From Paenibacillus nanensis (GTDB lineage Bacteria; Bacillota; Bacilli; Paenibacillales; Paenibacillaceae): DNA of 64,000 bases. The translations under genes and the position numbers were made by a program. Positions 34,128 to 46,200 of this stretch are shown here, piece after piece; the first letter of the stretch is position 1; the number at the start of each line of letters is the position of its first letter. The stretch is from the NCBI RefSeq assembly GCF_003583765.1, contig NZ_QXQA01000002.1:372001-436000 (forward strand), given 5' to 3'. The notes beneath the pieces are model-generated. The model made no database searches, was not told the DNA's origin, and worked only from the letters and a program-made list of their open reading frames with translations.

Positions 34128-36458
34128 ATGATGCCGGTATACCGATCGATCAAGCACAATACGATGTTCGTCAAGCTGCTGCTTTCGATGACCGCCATTG
34201 CCGTAATCACCGTCATACTAATTGCGACAGTCACTTACAAAATTTCGGCCGACAACAGCGTTCAGAACGCGATCTCGTACAACGAATCGATTCTGACGCA
34301 GCAGCAAGAGCTTATTCATAAGGAGCTGACCGCCATCAAATATGCGGCTGCCGGCATGATCGCGAACCAGTCCTATTTGTACAAAACGAACGGCAGCAAC
34401 AAGTTGACCGTCAGCTCGCTGATCGATTTATCCCGTTTCGTGGAAGAGCAGAAAAAGATGAGTCCTTACGTCGATTCCGTCTACCTCTATTACGAGCCGC
34501 TTGAGCTTGTCTTAACGTCGCGTCCTGAGATCAAGACATCCCCTATCTCCACTTTTGCAGACCGTTCCTGGCTGGATGAATGGATGCATCCCTCTGAAAA
34601 CCGCACGTTATGGTTAACCGGGCGGCCGGACGGCTTTTCGCCGGAGAGCTCCGCTTCCAGCCTGCTTCAGAAGATGCCGCTTATCGGCCAAGTGAACGGC
34701 GCGATCGTCGTCAATTTGAAGCTGGATCTCCTGTTCGACGATTATTTAAGCCATTACCACAATAAAAAAGGGGTGACCCTGGTTCTGGGGCCGAACTCCG
34801 AGCTGCTATATTCCGACGCCGATGAAGGCGAAGCCTTGCTTGAACGCGCCGACCTCGGAAAGCTGGCCTCCGGCAGCGGCTCCTACATCGACGGCTCCGA
34901 CCGGATCGTCTCTTATACCACCTCCGAGCTCACCGGCTGGAAATTCGTCGATATTACCGATCGTTCCGTTCTTCTGCAAGGGATGAACCGCATTAAATTT
35001 ATCGTCGTCGCCGTAGCGGCGGCCTATTTGACAGCCGCCATTGCGCTTTCCTTCTACTTGTCCCGAAGATTGTACCGGCCGCTGCAAAGCGTCATCTCCT
35101 ACATCGGGGGCACGGAGGCCGGCAGGCGTGAAGGCGCCGTCACGAACCAGTCCGCGGGCGATGAAGCCGGCTTCATCCGGCAGCGGTTCGACCAGATGGT
35201 CCGCAGCTGGGAGACGCTGATGAAGGAGAAACGGCAGGTAGATACCCTCTTAACCAACAACCGCACGGCGATTAAAGAAAAATATTTAAACGATCTCCTC
35301 TTAGGCGGCAGTACGGACCAAACGGCGGAGCTGCTCGGAATCCGGCTTGATTTCGCCCGGTTTGCCGTTCTCACAATCGAACTGGAGGAGCCTTACCCGG
35401 TGAACGGACCGGACGGCATGTTCCAATTCCATCTGTTCCGTTACGGGCTTATGGAAGAGCTGGGGACCGACATCGACGGCGAAATATTTGCCAAAGACGA
35501 CAAACGGACGATCATCCTTCTCTCCGTCCCGCCTGATTCGGATACATTCCCGCTAGAGCAGGCCAATAGACTGAAGCAGCTGCTGCAAAGCCGATACGGC
35601 TTGACGGTGACGATCGCGGTCAGCCGGATATTCTGCGGCGAGCAATCGGTCCGCTTGGCTTATGAAGACACGCTAGAAGCGCTGCATTTAAAAATGTACA
35701 TCGGGAAAGGCGAAGTGCTGCCGTATACTATTCTTGGAGACTGGAAAACGGAAGAAGAGGCGCATTATTATCCGTACGAGCTGGAAACGAAGCTGCAGCA
35801 GGCGCTGCTGCAAACGGATAAAGAGGAATGCTTCAAGACGATCAAGCTCATCACGCGGACCGCGATGGACAAAAAGCTGAACAAAGCGAATATTCAGCAG
35901 TTGTTCTTCCAGCTGAGCGGCGAAATCGTCAAGACGCTTGTCCAGACCCGCGGCGATATGACTGCCGTATTCGGCGAACGGCCGGCATACACCGATACGC
36001 TGGCCCGAGCCGAAACGCTCCCGGACATGGAAGCGTGCCTGCTGGGCATGTGCAGCCGCATTATCGACTATCATAAAGAGAAACGGTCCAAAATGTCGGA
36101 TGTTACCCTTCAGCTGGCGGCGGAGTATATGGAGGCGAACTACAATAAAAACATATCCGTCGATACGGTTGCCGAATACGTGCAGCGAAGCACCTCTTAT
36201 TTAAGCCGCATTTTCAAGGAATCGACGGGGATGACGGTTGGCGATTATTTGATTCAGCTCCGGATTAAGCGAGCCATGGAGCTGCTGGAGCGGCACGGAT
36301 CTTCCATCGAGGAAATTTGCGGCGAGGTCGGGTATGCAAATGTCAGCTACTTCAATAAAATATTCAAAGCCAGGACGGGGCTTACCCCCGGTCAATACCG
36401 GCAGCAGCATTCCGCGGATAAGCTGCTCGCGCATGGAAGCAAACGGACGAATCCGTAA
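34128..36458 (+). CDS. Membrane-spanning sensor/AraC-type transcriptional regulator
   Basis: A 776-residue one-component regulator. One helix near residues 15-38, an extracytoplasmic Cache-like sensor, a second helix near 290-312, a HAMP-like linker, a long cytoplasmic region and a C-terminal AraC double helix-turn-helix (about 661-765, ending GYANVSYFNKIFKARTGLTP and GQYR). ATG 34128 is chosen because GGAGGGG precedes it; ATG 34113 contains that box. It is divergent from the LplABC/beta-helix operon and probably activates it on sensing an external oligosaccharide, possibly through the binding protein. Confidence 0.92.
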   Translation: MMPVYRSIKHNTMFVKLLLSMTAIAVITVILIATVTYKISADNSVQNAISYNESILTQQQELIHKELTAIKYAAAGMIANQSYLYKTNGSNKLTVSSLIDLSRFVEEQKKMSPYVDSVYLYYEPLELVLTSRPEIKTSPISTFADRSWLDEWMHPSENRTLWLTGRPDGFSPESSASSLLQKMPLIGQVNGAIVVNLKLDLLFDDYLSHYHNKKGVTLVLGPNSELLYSDADEGEALLERADLGKLASGSGSYIDGSDRIVSYTTSELTGWKFVDITDRSVLLQGMNRIKFIVVAVAAAYLTAAIALSFYLSRRLYRPLQSVISYIGGTEAGRREGAVTNQSAGDEAGFIRQRFDQMVRSWETLMKEKRQVDTLLTNNRTAIKEKYLNDLLLGGSTDQTAELLGIRLDFARFAVLTIELEEPYPVNGPDGMFQFHLFRYGLMEELGTDIDGEIFAKDDKRTIILLSVPPDSDTFPLEQANRLKQLLQSRYGLTVTIAVSRIFCGEQSVRLAYEDTLEALHLKMYIGKGEVLPYTILGDWKTEEEAHYYPYELETKLQQALLQTDKEECFKTIKLITRTAMDKKLNKANIQQLFFQLSGEIVKTLVQTRGDMTAVFGERPAYTDTLARAETLPDMEACLLGMCSRIIDYHKEKRSKMSDVTLQLAAEYMEANYNKNISVDTVAEYVQRSTSYLSRIFKESTGMTVGDYLIQLRIKRAMELLERHGSSIEEICGEVGYANVSYFNKIFKARTGLTPGQYRQQHSADKLLAHGSKRTNP

Positions 36459-36471
36459 AGCGGATTCGTCC
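36445..36471 (+). terminator. 11-bp hairpin with the regulator's stop codon in its loop
   Basis: GGACGAATCCG and CGGATTCGTCC are perfectly complementary and enclose the loop TAAAG, whose TAA is the stop codon of the AraC regulator. No T tract follows, so it may stabilise the message or modulate termination of translation instead of acting as a classic terminator. Confidence 0.5.
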
Positions 36472-36543
36472 AATAGCGAAATCGGGTGTTCGCCATCAAG
36501 CCGCGCGCATGATTGGCAATCCGCCGGATACGGACATCATTCG

Positions 36544-39015
36544 TTATCCGAGAAGCCGTACCGGTCCTATTAAGCCGGACGGGAATGATTGGCCGTCGTA
36601 ACGGTTAGCCAAGCTGTTCGTTACGGAGACGCGCAAGACGTTTGTGCCTTGTTGGACATGCCGCCCAATGTCGAATACATACGGCTTCCACATTCGGACG
36701 CCGGCTTCCGTACCGTTTACCCATAGCCGCGCGAGCTCGTGAACGTCGCCGAGATCCAGCTGCCATTCGGTATGCCCGGATGACAGATCGAGCTCGAAGC
36801 TTTTTTCGTAACTAACCGTACCCGAATAGCGATTCATATCGCCCCACTCGGTCCATGACGTCAGCTCTTTCAAGTCGCCGAGCATCGGTCCTTCGACGAC
36901 GCGCCAGCCTTCCGATAAATCCGTCAGCAGCGTCTTATGAACCTGCGCTTCTTCGCGATTGATGTGGCCCCGGCTCGGATCGACAGCGACGATCAGACAC
37001 TCTCTTCGCTCTATATGAATAGGAACGCGCTTCCCCGCTTCCGAATGCTCCATCTTGGCAGGCGAGCATGCTCCCGACCAAGGGCGCCAGCATTCCGTGA
37101 GACCGGAATTGGAATCGCTTAGCTGCAATGCTCCCTCATACGCCGCTTCCCCCTCGTTCGTCATGACGTAGAAATAAATGCCGTTTTTTTCGACTCGGCT
37201 GATCCGAATGGAAGCCGCAGCGGGATCTAGTGCGAATGGCCTGCCAAGCCTGCCGTTCAGCAGATCAGGAATATGCGTTTCGTTCTGCACCACGATTTGG
37301 CCAATGTCTGTCGCGGTCCGCCCGGCCTCAGCCAGCTCGATCACGAATCCGCCCTGCGCGGCAAACGTTTCCAGCCGGTTCCAAGCGGCAGGCGAGAGGC
37401 GGTGTCCCTCCTCGATTAATACCGCGCTATAGCGATAACCGGCAATCTCGATCGTCCCGTCTTTGATTCGGCATGAGGAGTCTGCAAGCAGCCCCTCCTC
37501 CAAATAATTGAATTCGACCTGAGACTCATAAAGAGGCCTTACGATTTGCCACGGCAGGAATGCCTCCCCTGCCATTACAGCGACCCTCGCGCTGTTTATA
37601 GAGTCGGTCATCAGCCAGCTCATTCTTTTGATATACCTGGAGAATGCCGCATACTCCGGCCACCAGATATTATGCGGTCCGACATCGGGCGGCCTCTCGT
37701 CTCTTCGTTCGCCGCGGATGGAATAATAGAAAGCGTGCGGGCTGATGAGATTGACACCACGGACGAATAACCAGTCCAAATACCACTTCATATTGTCGGC
37801 GCTCAGCGACCAGCCGCCCTCCGCGCCGCAGACGCCGAAGCATTCATTCAAATTACGCCGTCTGCCTAGGTGGCGCGCGGCATCCGATGAGCATTTGCCC
37901 ATCGTGCTGTGAACGCCAGCCAGAGCTTTATCCCCTTCGGGCGCAATAAACCACCAGACGACATCTTGTCCGGGAATATGAAAGTGATGAAGCAGCCCGA
38001 TGTCATCGCTCCCCGCCGGATGTCCGGTGAGACTTATGCCGTGCGCTTCGCACCAATCGGCAAGCGGCTTATAATAGGTTCGCGCCATCCGGTTCCGAAT
38101 CATCGCTTCATAAGCCTCTCGGACTCGGGCTGCTGTGTCTCCGGCATGAAACCAGAGCGAAGGCAGCTCCTCTTCCCTGCAGCCGCCCGCAAGAAATTCG
38201 TCCATAAATCCCCGTGTCCACGGCTTTATCCCCTTCTTATGACCGCGTCCAAGCAGATCCGGCTCGTCGGTAAACATGGCAAATATCGTTGTCCCAAAGT
38301 AACGGCTTAATCTCCCGTAATATTTTTCATGGGTGAGCGATATAAAGGCTTGTACCGCATCCGGATTAAGCAGGTCGGCCGCTAGCGGAGCGTCGGGCTC
38401 GCCGTCATCCTGCCCTTGATGCACGCCGCGTATCGTGCCGTAGGAGGGCGTCTCGATGAACAACAGAATCGACCAGCTGCCGGCGTCCGGCGGCGTGAAC
38501 GCCAGTCCGTCCTTCTCATAGTCGAGCACGCGCACGCTCCCTGCGTCGTATGCGCCGGCGGAAAGCTTGCGGACGGCTTGAGCCGACACAAGCGTCTCCC
38601 CGGGCAGCAAGGTGAAGGGAATCCGTTCGGAGCTGCCGCTCGCTTCACAAGGATATTCTCTTAATTCCAATCCGCGGCTGGCATAATTCGGATTTTGCCT
38701 CACGACCATGCCGCAAGCCGAGCCGGAGGGATACATCCCTTCATCATATAAAATAACCCGCATGCCCAGCCTCTCGGCTTCGGCAACGGCTGCTTCCACC
38801 ATGTCCAAATACGCCTCCGACAAGTAAGGCATCGTATGCGGCATCCCCATCCGGGGATGGATCACAAAGCCGCCGACTTCCTTCGCATGAAAATCGTGAA
38901 TTTGCCGAATGAGCTCTTCCTTCTGCAGCTCATCGTTCCAAAACCAAAACGGAACCGGACTGAACTCGGCCGGAGGATGAACAAACTGCCCTTTTAAACG
39001 CTCTAGCTCGCTCAC
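36544..39015 (-). CDS. GH106-like alpha-L-rhamnosidase
   Basis: About 823 residues without signal peptide. It opens with the GH106 hallmark PAEFSPVPFWFWNDELQKEE and GGFVIHPRMGM of a TIM barrel, contains TIFAMFTDEPDLLGRG in the barrel core, and ends with a galactose-binding-like beta sandwich (LARLWVNGTEAGVRMWKPY). GH106 enzymes release terminal alpha-L-rhamnose from rhamnogalacturonans and similar glycans. GTG 39015 is chosen because GAGG lies 8 bases before it; GTG 39024 is possible. Neighbouring the PL11/CE12 enzyme and cohesin gene, it fits intracellular finishing of rhamnogalacturonan fragments. Other activities in this broad family cannot be excluded. Confidence 0.75.
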   Translation of the reverse strand: MSELERLKGQFVHPPAEFSPVPFWFWNDELQKEELIRQIHDFHAKEVGGFVIHPRMGMPHTMPYLSEAYLDMVEAAVAEAERLGMRVILYDEGMYPSGSACGMVVRQNPNYASRGLELREYPCEASGSSERIPFTLLPGETLVSAQAVRKLSAGAYDAGSVRVLDYEKDGLAFTPPDAGSWSILLFIETPSYGTIRGVHQGQDDGEPDAPLAADLLNPDAVQAFISLTHEKYYGRLSRYFGTTIFAMFTDEPDLLGRGHKKGIKPWTRGFMDEFLAGGCREEELPSLWFHAGDTAARVREAYEAMIRNRMARTYYKPLADWCEAHGISLTGHPAGSDDIGLLHHFHIPGQDVVWWFIAPEGDKALAGVHSTMGKCSSDAARHLGRRRNLNECFGVCGAEGGWSLSADNMKWYLDWLFVRGVNLISPHAFYYSIRGERRDERPPDVGPHNIWWPEYAAFSRYIKRMSWLMTDSINSARVAVMAGEAFLPWQIVRPLYESQVEFNYLEEGLLADSSCRIKDGTIEIAGYRYSAVLIEEGHRLSPAAWNRLETFAAQGGFVIELAEAGRTATDIGQIVVQNETHIPDLLNGRLGRPFALDPAAASIRISRVEKNGIYFYVMTNEGEAAYEGALQLSDSNSGLTECWRPWSGACSPAKMEHSEAGKRVPIHIERRECLIVAVDPSRGHINREEAQVHKTLLTDLSEGWRVVEGPMLGDLKELTSWTEWGDMNRYSGTVSYEKSFELDLSSGHTEWQLDLGDVHELARLWVNGTEAGVRMWKPYVFDIGRHVQQGTNVLRVSVTNSLANRYDGQSFPSGLIGPVRLLG

Positions 39016-39148
39016 ATTTGGCACCTCGCTTCAACGAATGTCCCTCTATTTTTATTACTCTAAAAGATTTGCGAGTTCAGATCGACTCTAAATCTTGCTC
39101 GAATTGCACGAAAAGTCGTTAATCTTGCGCAGAACATCCGAACGAATT

Positions 39149-39178
39149 AAAAAAGAGGAAGGCGTTAGTTACTCCCTC
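39149..39178 (-). terminator. Terminator of the PL11/cohesin operon
   Basis: On the minus strand GAGGGAG pairs with CTTCCTC (one G-U) around a 10-base loop and is followed by TTTTTTAA. It starts 13 bases after the SLH-cohesin gene and separates that transcript from the GH106-like gene. Confidence 0.78.
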
Positions 39179-39190
39179 CCCTCCACTTGC

Positions 39191-40180
39191 CTATTTCAGG
39201 TTAACGATCAGATGAACCGACTCTGCGCGGTTAGCGTTTTTGAGCGGCGCAAACCTGTTGTCTCCGACTCCTTTAATCCAGCCGCGCTCAGCGGCAGCAG
39301 CAATGTAGGACTGGGCCCACCCCGGAATATCATCGGTATCGGCAAAGCTTGGCTTGTCATCGGGAGCCGGAACGATTCCCTGCGATTTGACGAGGATCGA
39401 CGCCATTTCGGCCCGGCTGATGAGTTTGTCCGCTTGGAAAGATCCGTCCGCATAGCCTGCGATCATATCGGCGTTTACGGCTGCCGCGATATAACCTTCC
39501 GCCCAAGCCGGAATACGGTCGGCATCCGTGAAATGCAGCTTCGACTCCGCGGGAATCGGCAGCTCGAGAGAGCGCACAAGCATCGTCACGAATTCCGCCC
39601 TCGTCACTTGCTTCTGCGGACGGAAGGTTTGATCGCTGTAGCCGTTGATCCAGCCGCGCTGTACCGCTTCAAGAATAGACGCCTCCGCCCAGTGGCCGGC
39701 AATATCCTTAAACTTGATATCGGACGACACTTGAACTTTCGTTTTCATCTCAACCATGTCTAATGCGGAGTCGACCAGCTTGATTCCATGTAAAGTGAAA
39801 CTAGACGGGCTCCCCGTCATCCGTTCAAATGTAAAAGTGGCCAGCACGGCTTCTCCTTTAATCCCTTTCACGTTTCCAACCTTGGAATGCGCGAACAGAA
39901 TATCCCCTTCTTCAACGATCGGATCGATCGTAAACCCCGGGACGGGACTGTCCGCCTCCACAAATCGCATATGCTTCGGATCGAACTGGAGATTGAACTG
40001 ATAGGCGTACAGATCGGATAATCGCTGACCCTTCACCTCAATCATCACTTTGGATTCCCGATTCGTCGCTTTCAGACGGAAGACCGGCTCATTAGCCGCA
40101 TGCAGCGAGCCGGGAAACCACAGCGATAATAACAATAACGCCGTTAAGAAGAGCAAGGGTTGTTTTCTAAGCTTGACCAT
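39191..40180 (-). CDS. Cohesin protein anchored by three S-layer-homology domains
   Basis: A 329-residue exported protein. The signal peptide spans about residues 1-28 (ending LHA). Residues about 32-160 form a cohesin-type beta sandwich (AYQFNLQFDPKHMRFVEAD, GDILFAHSKVGN, VLATFTFERM). Three SLH domains follow (IAGHWAEASILEAVQRGWIN, IPAWAEGYIAAAVNADMIAG, IPGWAQSYIAAAAERGWIKG), which bind pyruvylated secondary wall polymer. ATG 40180 is chosen for the signal peptide and an upstream GGAAG; the frame extends to 40246. It follows the 1986-residue enzyme by 84 bases, holding an 8-bp hairpin (40211-40233). Role: display of dockerin-bearing enzymes on the cell surface, inferred. Confidence 0.85.
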   Translation of the reverse strand: MVKLRKQPLLFLTALLLLSLWFPGSLHAANEPVFRLKATNRESKVMIEVKGQRLSDLYAYQFNLQFDPKHMRFVEADSPVPGFTIDPIVEEGDILFAHSKVGNVKGIKGEAVLATFTFERMTGSPSSFTLHGIKLVDSALDMVEMKTKVQVSSDIKFKDIAGHWAEASILEAVQRGWINGYSDQTFRPQKQVTRAEFVTMLVRSLELPIPAESKLHFTDADRIPAWAEGYIAAAVNADMIAGYADGSFQADKLISRAEMASILVKSQGIVPAPDDKPSFADTDDIPGWAQSYIAAAAERGWIKGVGDNRFAPLKNANRAESVHLIVNLK

Positions 40181-40264
40181 GTCGAGGTATCTTCCTTTCA
40201 TGAGGGAAGAGGAAGGAGCTTTCCTCTCCTTCCTCCCGCCTTCCATGTGATCGAATCGGTTCGG

Positions 40265-43200
40265 TTAGTCTTCCAAGCTCCAGTCTGTCAAGATCATCCG
40301 CGCGACGGCAGCCAGAACGCGAATATTGATTTCGCCTTCGTCGAACAGGTCGGCCTTCGCGATTTCGCTCCAGCTCGGATCCTCCGAAGTGACGCCGAAG
40401 TACTTCGCAATGATGGACAGATCCCGGATCGTAATTTGCGTTTGTCCTTCCACCAAGCTGATGAAACGGGCAAGGAACTGCTGAATCGCGGCGTTCAGCG
40501 CTCCGGTTGCCGCGTCAACCTGCGACTGCGAGGCATAATGGTTGACGATAACCGCGTTCGCCGCGTTAATGGCGGCCTGCAGCTCGGCTTTCGAGCCAGC
40601 CTCGTATTTGCCGATTTTATTGCCTTCCACCGCCTTGGCCAGATGCGCCTGAGCGGAAGCAATCGCTTGTTCAAGCGCCGATTTATCCGATTGGACCGGC
40701 GTTTGGCCGATGGACAATGAATGGTAGGCCTCGGCAATGTTCACGATGCCCGCCATGCCGTCGCGTGATACTTCGAATTTCGTGAGCGACGTGGACGCGT
40801 TCCCCAGCTGCGTGTCCGCTTTCACCTTGCCGCGCAGAATGAATAAGTCGGAGCCGGCCGTCACCGCGTTCCCTTCGCCTTCGCTTATGGCGATAACGCG
40901 GATTTGACCTTCGGCCGGACGCACGGCTGTAGCAATGACGTGCAGCTTGTCGCGTCCGGCTGCAATCGCGCTCTCCGCGAGCGACGCCGAGCCGTTCTCG
41001 CCGGCGGTCGTCTCGAACTCAAGCTTCGAAGGATCGTACTGGACGATGACGTCCATCGCGGTAAACCCTTCATTAACTTGGGATACGCCGACCTTAAGCT
41101 CGATCGGCTGACCCGGATACGCAGATCCCTGGCCGGTAACGGCTGCCTTTGCCCAATGCTCGCCCGGCGGCTGCCCCGTATCCTCCACGGTCACGAAGGC
41201 GGAAAGCGGAATGTTCAGCTCCTTCACGAGCCTTGCGACCATCTCGGAAACTTTAATCGCGCCGTTCATCTGCAGATGCGTGTTGTCCTCTTTTCCGTCT
41301 ACCCACATGAAGATGTCTTTTGTGCCTTCCGGTCCAAGCTCCTGGAAGTATTCCCAGCTGGCCTGATTGAGGTCAACGAGCAGCGTACCGGTTTCTTGCG
41401 CTGTTTCCTTCATCGCCTGCACATATTCAGGGAAGCTCTTGTTCAAGGTGTCGCCGGTGAAGTCGCGCCTGTTCACCGGTGTCACCAGAACAGGGGTCGC
41501 CCCTCTTTGTACGGCGCCGTCAATATACGCTTTCAAATAAACTTTGAACTGCTCCGGAGTCAGGTAGCGCTCAGGACGCGACGGCGTGGAGTCGTTATGG
41601 GACCACTGCATGAACAGGTAATCCCCTTCATGGATGTCGAGCAGAATATCGTTCAGATGCCCGCCAACCAGGAACGTTTTGCTGCTCAGCCCGCCGATGG
41701 CCCGGTTATCGATGCCGACCTTCTCCAAGTCGAAATAATCGTCCAGCGTCTCGCCCCATCCGGCCTGCGGACGATAGCCTTCCGCGTAATTCGCGACAGT
41801 CGAATCGCTCGCCAAATAAATGACCGGTTTGTCGCCCGCTCCGTTCTCAGGCAGGCGTTCAAGCTTCAGCGCGTTGATCTTCGGCGTATTGCCCGAGAAT
41901 TCAAAGTTGAATACCCCGTCGATCAATGCAAGGTCATAAGAAATTTCTTTAATTTCTCCTGCCGGAACGGTCGCGTTCGGCACTTTATTCATCTGCTCCG
42001 CGACTACGCCGGCGTTCGTGGCTTCCTGCGAATCGCCGATCGTCATCGTGACGCGGTAATTGGCCGGCTCCATTTCCACTAGGAAGGACGTGCCGTTCAC
42101 GCGAGTGAAATCCTCTGTCAGCGCGTTGCCGGTGTCGCGGTTCTCATCCTGCGTAAGGGAGGTATCGGCAAAACCATAGCCGTTCCCTTCTACATAGGCT
42201 CGCTTGGCGTCGACCTTAATATAGCCTTCAGCCGCGTCTCCGGAGCCAAAATCAAACCTGTACTCGGTTACCGGTTGAGGAGGCTCGCTTGTCAGCGACG
42301 CCATGGCGACAGTCAGCATATGAAACGCATGATCGATCTGCGCTTGAGCCGCTTCTGTGCCGATAATCGCTTCGGCAGCCGCCAAAGCCCGGTTCAGCAC
42401 GGCTTTCGATTGCTCCGTATAGGACGACAGATCGAGCGCCTTCGCCTCATCATACAGCGCCACCAATGCGGTCTGATCGGCGGAAGCAGGAGGCAGCGTC
42501 GTTCCTTCGATCCGCACATTATCGATTTGCGTCGTCCAGTTGAGCGTGCCGCCGCCTCCCTTTCTCGTGCCGAGGAAGCGCAGCGCTCTTACATTATCGG
42601 CGTAAGCCGTTCCCGCGCTCATCGGAATATCCTCAATCGTCTGGGTGACGCTCGAATCCGCCAAGCTGGTCAACGTCAAATCGATTGTTTTCTCGGCAAA
42701 ATTTATCGAGGCGTCAACGTTGACCCATTGGTTTTTCGGAATCGTCGTGGTCAATCCGCCTGGAATAGCCGTTGTTCCCGTACCGTAATCGGGCGCGTAA
42801 TGACCTGGAAAATAACCGATTGTCGTGCCCGTGCCGCTTGTCGTGTACAAGGTTAAGATCAAGTTTTCGTTCGCGTCCTGCAGCGACAAGTGTCCTTCGG
42901 ACGGGAAAGCCCCGACGTTGCCGGTATGCCAGTCGAAGCTGACGTCCACAATGTCGCCGCCAACCGCATCGAATATTCGGAACACCTTCGCGCGGTTTCC
43001 GGAGCCGGAGCCGGCAACGTTCAGCAGCTTGTTCCCGTTCTGCTCCATGACCGTTCCCGCCATCGTTCCCGCAATGCCGGTGGCGTTCACCATCGCGTAT
43101 TGAACGGCGTTCGGATCGCCTTCGAAGTCTTCCTCATAGATCGGGTTCTCCGGCTCCGGCTCAGGTTCCTCAAGATCCGGATCGATCACATACGGAGAAA

Positions 43201-46200
43201 GGCTCAGATTCATCTCTTTGACCGCTCCGGCAACCAGTCCGGCAATCACCTGCGCGCCGTAGCCGCTGAAATGCGTATTATCGTTTACGCCGTTCGGATA
43301 TTTCGGATATTCGCCCGGATTCGCGTAAAGGAAAATATCCTCCGTCGCCGCCAAGCCTACTTTGTTGTAGTGCGCGATGCTCAGCCGGCTCAAATCGATC
43401 AGCTGCACGTCAAGCGCTTCCGCCACTTGCTTCGCGGCCTCTACGTACTCAGGGAAGCTTACGTTAAATTCCTGCGTGATCAGGTTGAAATCCCGGCGTC
43501 CTACCGGCGTAAGCAGCACCGGCTCCGCGCCGCGCTGTCTGGCGCCGTTCACATAGCGGGCCAGATATGTTTTATAATCTTCCGGCGAAGCGTAACGTTC
43601 CGGAATGCCGGCGCTGGCGTCATTATGGCCGAACGAGATGAAGAAGAAGTCTCCCGGCTTGATCTCGCGCAATATCGTATCCAAGCGGCCGTCGACCATA
43701 AACGATTTGCTGCTTCTGCCGCCGATTGAATGGTTCCGGACGACTACGCCATTCGCGAAATAACGGCCGAACTGCTGGCCCCAGCCTTGCTGCGGCGCCT
43801 GCATCTCGCTGTACGACTGCATGGTCGAATCGCCGGCCATGTAGATGGTCGCAGAAGCGCCAGGCGACTTGGCCGGATACTTCTCTATGATCAACTCCTG
43901 CACGTGAATGGCCGTGCCGGAGAAGATAAATTCCAATTGGCCGTCTACCAGCGCAACGTCATAGGAATAGACCAAAGGCTTACCCTTTGGCACGCTTGTG
44001 ACTGCAAGCTTTTGCACGAATTCGGATTTGATACCGGCGCTTCCGTCCTGCGCGTCATCGCCAAGCTTGACCGTTACCTTATAATTGGCATTCGGCAGGT
44101 CGACGGCGAATTTGGCGTTCTCCGGCAAGGTCACGCCGCTTGCGTTCACGGTAATGCCGCTTGCGCTCTCAAAGCCGTAGCCCGTTTCCGCGGAATAAAC
44201 CGTATTCTGCACGGCTGTTGTGCCGGCTGCGGCTTCCGTGCCGAAGTCAAAGCGGTAAACCTGCTCCGGAGCTTCCCCTCCGCCGGCGAGATCCAGATCC
44301 GCTTTCGGAAATGCCGTCGCTTCCGCGCCGATATAAAAGCCCGTATGCGGCGGCTGATTGTAGCCCACGTTCTGCCAGGCGACGCCAAGCCGGTATACGG
44401 GATCCTGCATCAGCGCCGGAATCCGGTATGCCGTAGGAATGGTCGTCGTGTACAGCCTGTATTCCGTGCTGTCTTCGTTACGGAGCAGGAGCTCCTCGCG
44501 CCAGTCGCCCACGATATCCGCTTGAACCGCCGGATTCCCTTTGGTGTGATTGTTCGTCAAGGCGCCGGTAGCCCGGAAAATTTCATTCAGCTTCTTATTC
44601 TCGTAATCCCACTTATAAACGACCGGAATCCCTTTGGCCGCGCTGTTATCCCAGACGTGGTCGAACAGCTCCCGCTGCAGGTCTCCGTCCCACCAAATCG
44701 CGAAGTTCGCGCTTTTCGGAGCTTCGTCCCCTTCATAGATCACGTCTCCGTCAGCCGAAAACACGCGGGTAACCGGCTCCATCTGCCCGTCGACGATCGT
44801 GGAAGCCCACGACTCGTAGCCTGGATAATTCGGGTCGATATCCGCCGACATGCCGCGTCCGGTGTCTATGCCCGTATGTTCGCCCCAAATAATTGCTCCG
44901 GTCGCGGCGTCGCGCATCTCGATACCGTACTCGGCGCCGGAATGCTCGTGCACGCTTAGCACCTGATAGCCGTCCCGGTTCGGATTCAGTTTGCCGGCAT
45001 GCATCGCATCGCCGTGGCCGAGTCCGGTGCTGTACATGACGGTTCCGTCGTCGTCGATCGCGAGGGCCCCGTACATCATTTCATCTTTGCCGTCCGCATC
45101 GACATCAAGAACGCTAATCCCGTGATTGCCCTGTCCCTCGTACTGCTTGCCGGCTGTATTCGTATCGAAGACCCAACGCTTCACCAGCTCGCCGCCAACA
45201 TAGTCATAAGCAGCCAGCACGGTGCGAGTGTAGTAGCCGCGGGCCATCACGACGCTCGGATTCGCGCCGTCCAAATAAGCGACGGCCGCAAGGAAACGGT
45301 CGACGCGATTGCCGTAGCCGTCGCCCCACGCCCCCACATCGCCTCTCGGAACCTCGTAATTCACGGTAGATTTGGCTTCGCCGGTTTGGCCGTCGAACAG
45401 CGTGAGATATTCCGGTCCCGACAAAATATAGCCGCCTTCGTTGCGGTAATCCTTGGTACCGTCTCCAATCACGCTGCCTTTGCCGTCCTTTGTTCCGTCC
45501 GCCGTCTTGACGATGACCTCCGCTTTGCCGTCGCCGTCCATGTCGTACACCATTAATTGCGTATAGTGCGCGCCGGCGCGGATATTCACGCCCAAATCAA
45601 TACGCCAGAGCTTCGTTCCGTCCAGCTCGACCGCATCGATGAGGACATTGCCGGTATAGCCGGCCTGCGAATTGTCCTTCGCGTTGGTGGGGTTCCAAAG
45701 AAAGACGATTTCGTACTCTCCGTCTCCATCCACGTCGGCCACGGAAGCGTCGCTGGCCGTATACGAATAATTGCCGCCATCCTTCGTCCGTCCGTCGGCC
45801 GGCTTATCCAGCGGAATCGGCAAATAATCGTTATGCCACACCGAAGCCGTCTCCGGCTGCATTTCCTCTTTCCCGTTTATGACGGTAGAAATCTGATATT
45901 GCGAGCTATCGAAGCCCGTCGTGTCCAAATAGTTCGTAACGTCGCCGAGGGGCGCCGCGTTAACCTTGAATCCGTTTTTGTACACATTAAAAGCGATATC
46001 GTCCGGATCCGTATTCAAATAACGCCAGCTTAAAAAGACGCCGCCGTCGACGAGAACGGCAACCAGTCCCCGGTTCAAATAATCCCCCTGTCGGGCTGGA
46101 GAGGCGCTAGACGCATTCGCGCGGCCCGGTGCAGGCAAAGCGGCGAGCGAAAATACCATAAGGAAAGATAACAAAAAAGCGCAAACGGATTTAAATTGGC

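Noticed and set aside
40904-42082. 392-codon plus-strand open frame
   Set aside because: Antisense to the second CE12 and cohesin region of the 1986-residue enzyme.
42890-44959. Long plus-strand open frames opposite the PL11/CE12 gene
   Set aside because: They are antisense to well-defined PL11 and CE12 domains and lack ribosome sites or recognisable motifs.
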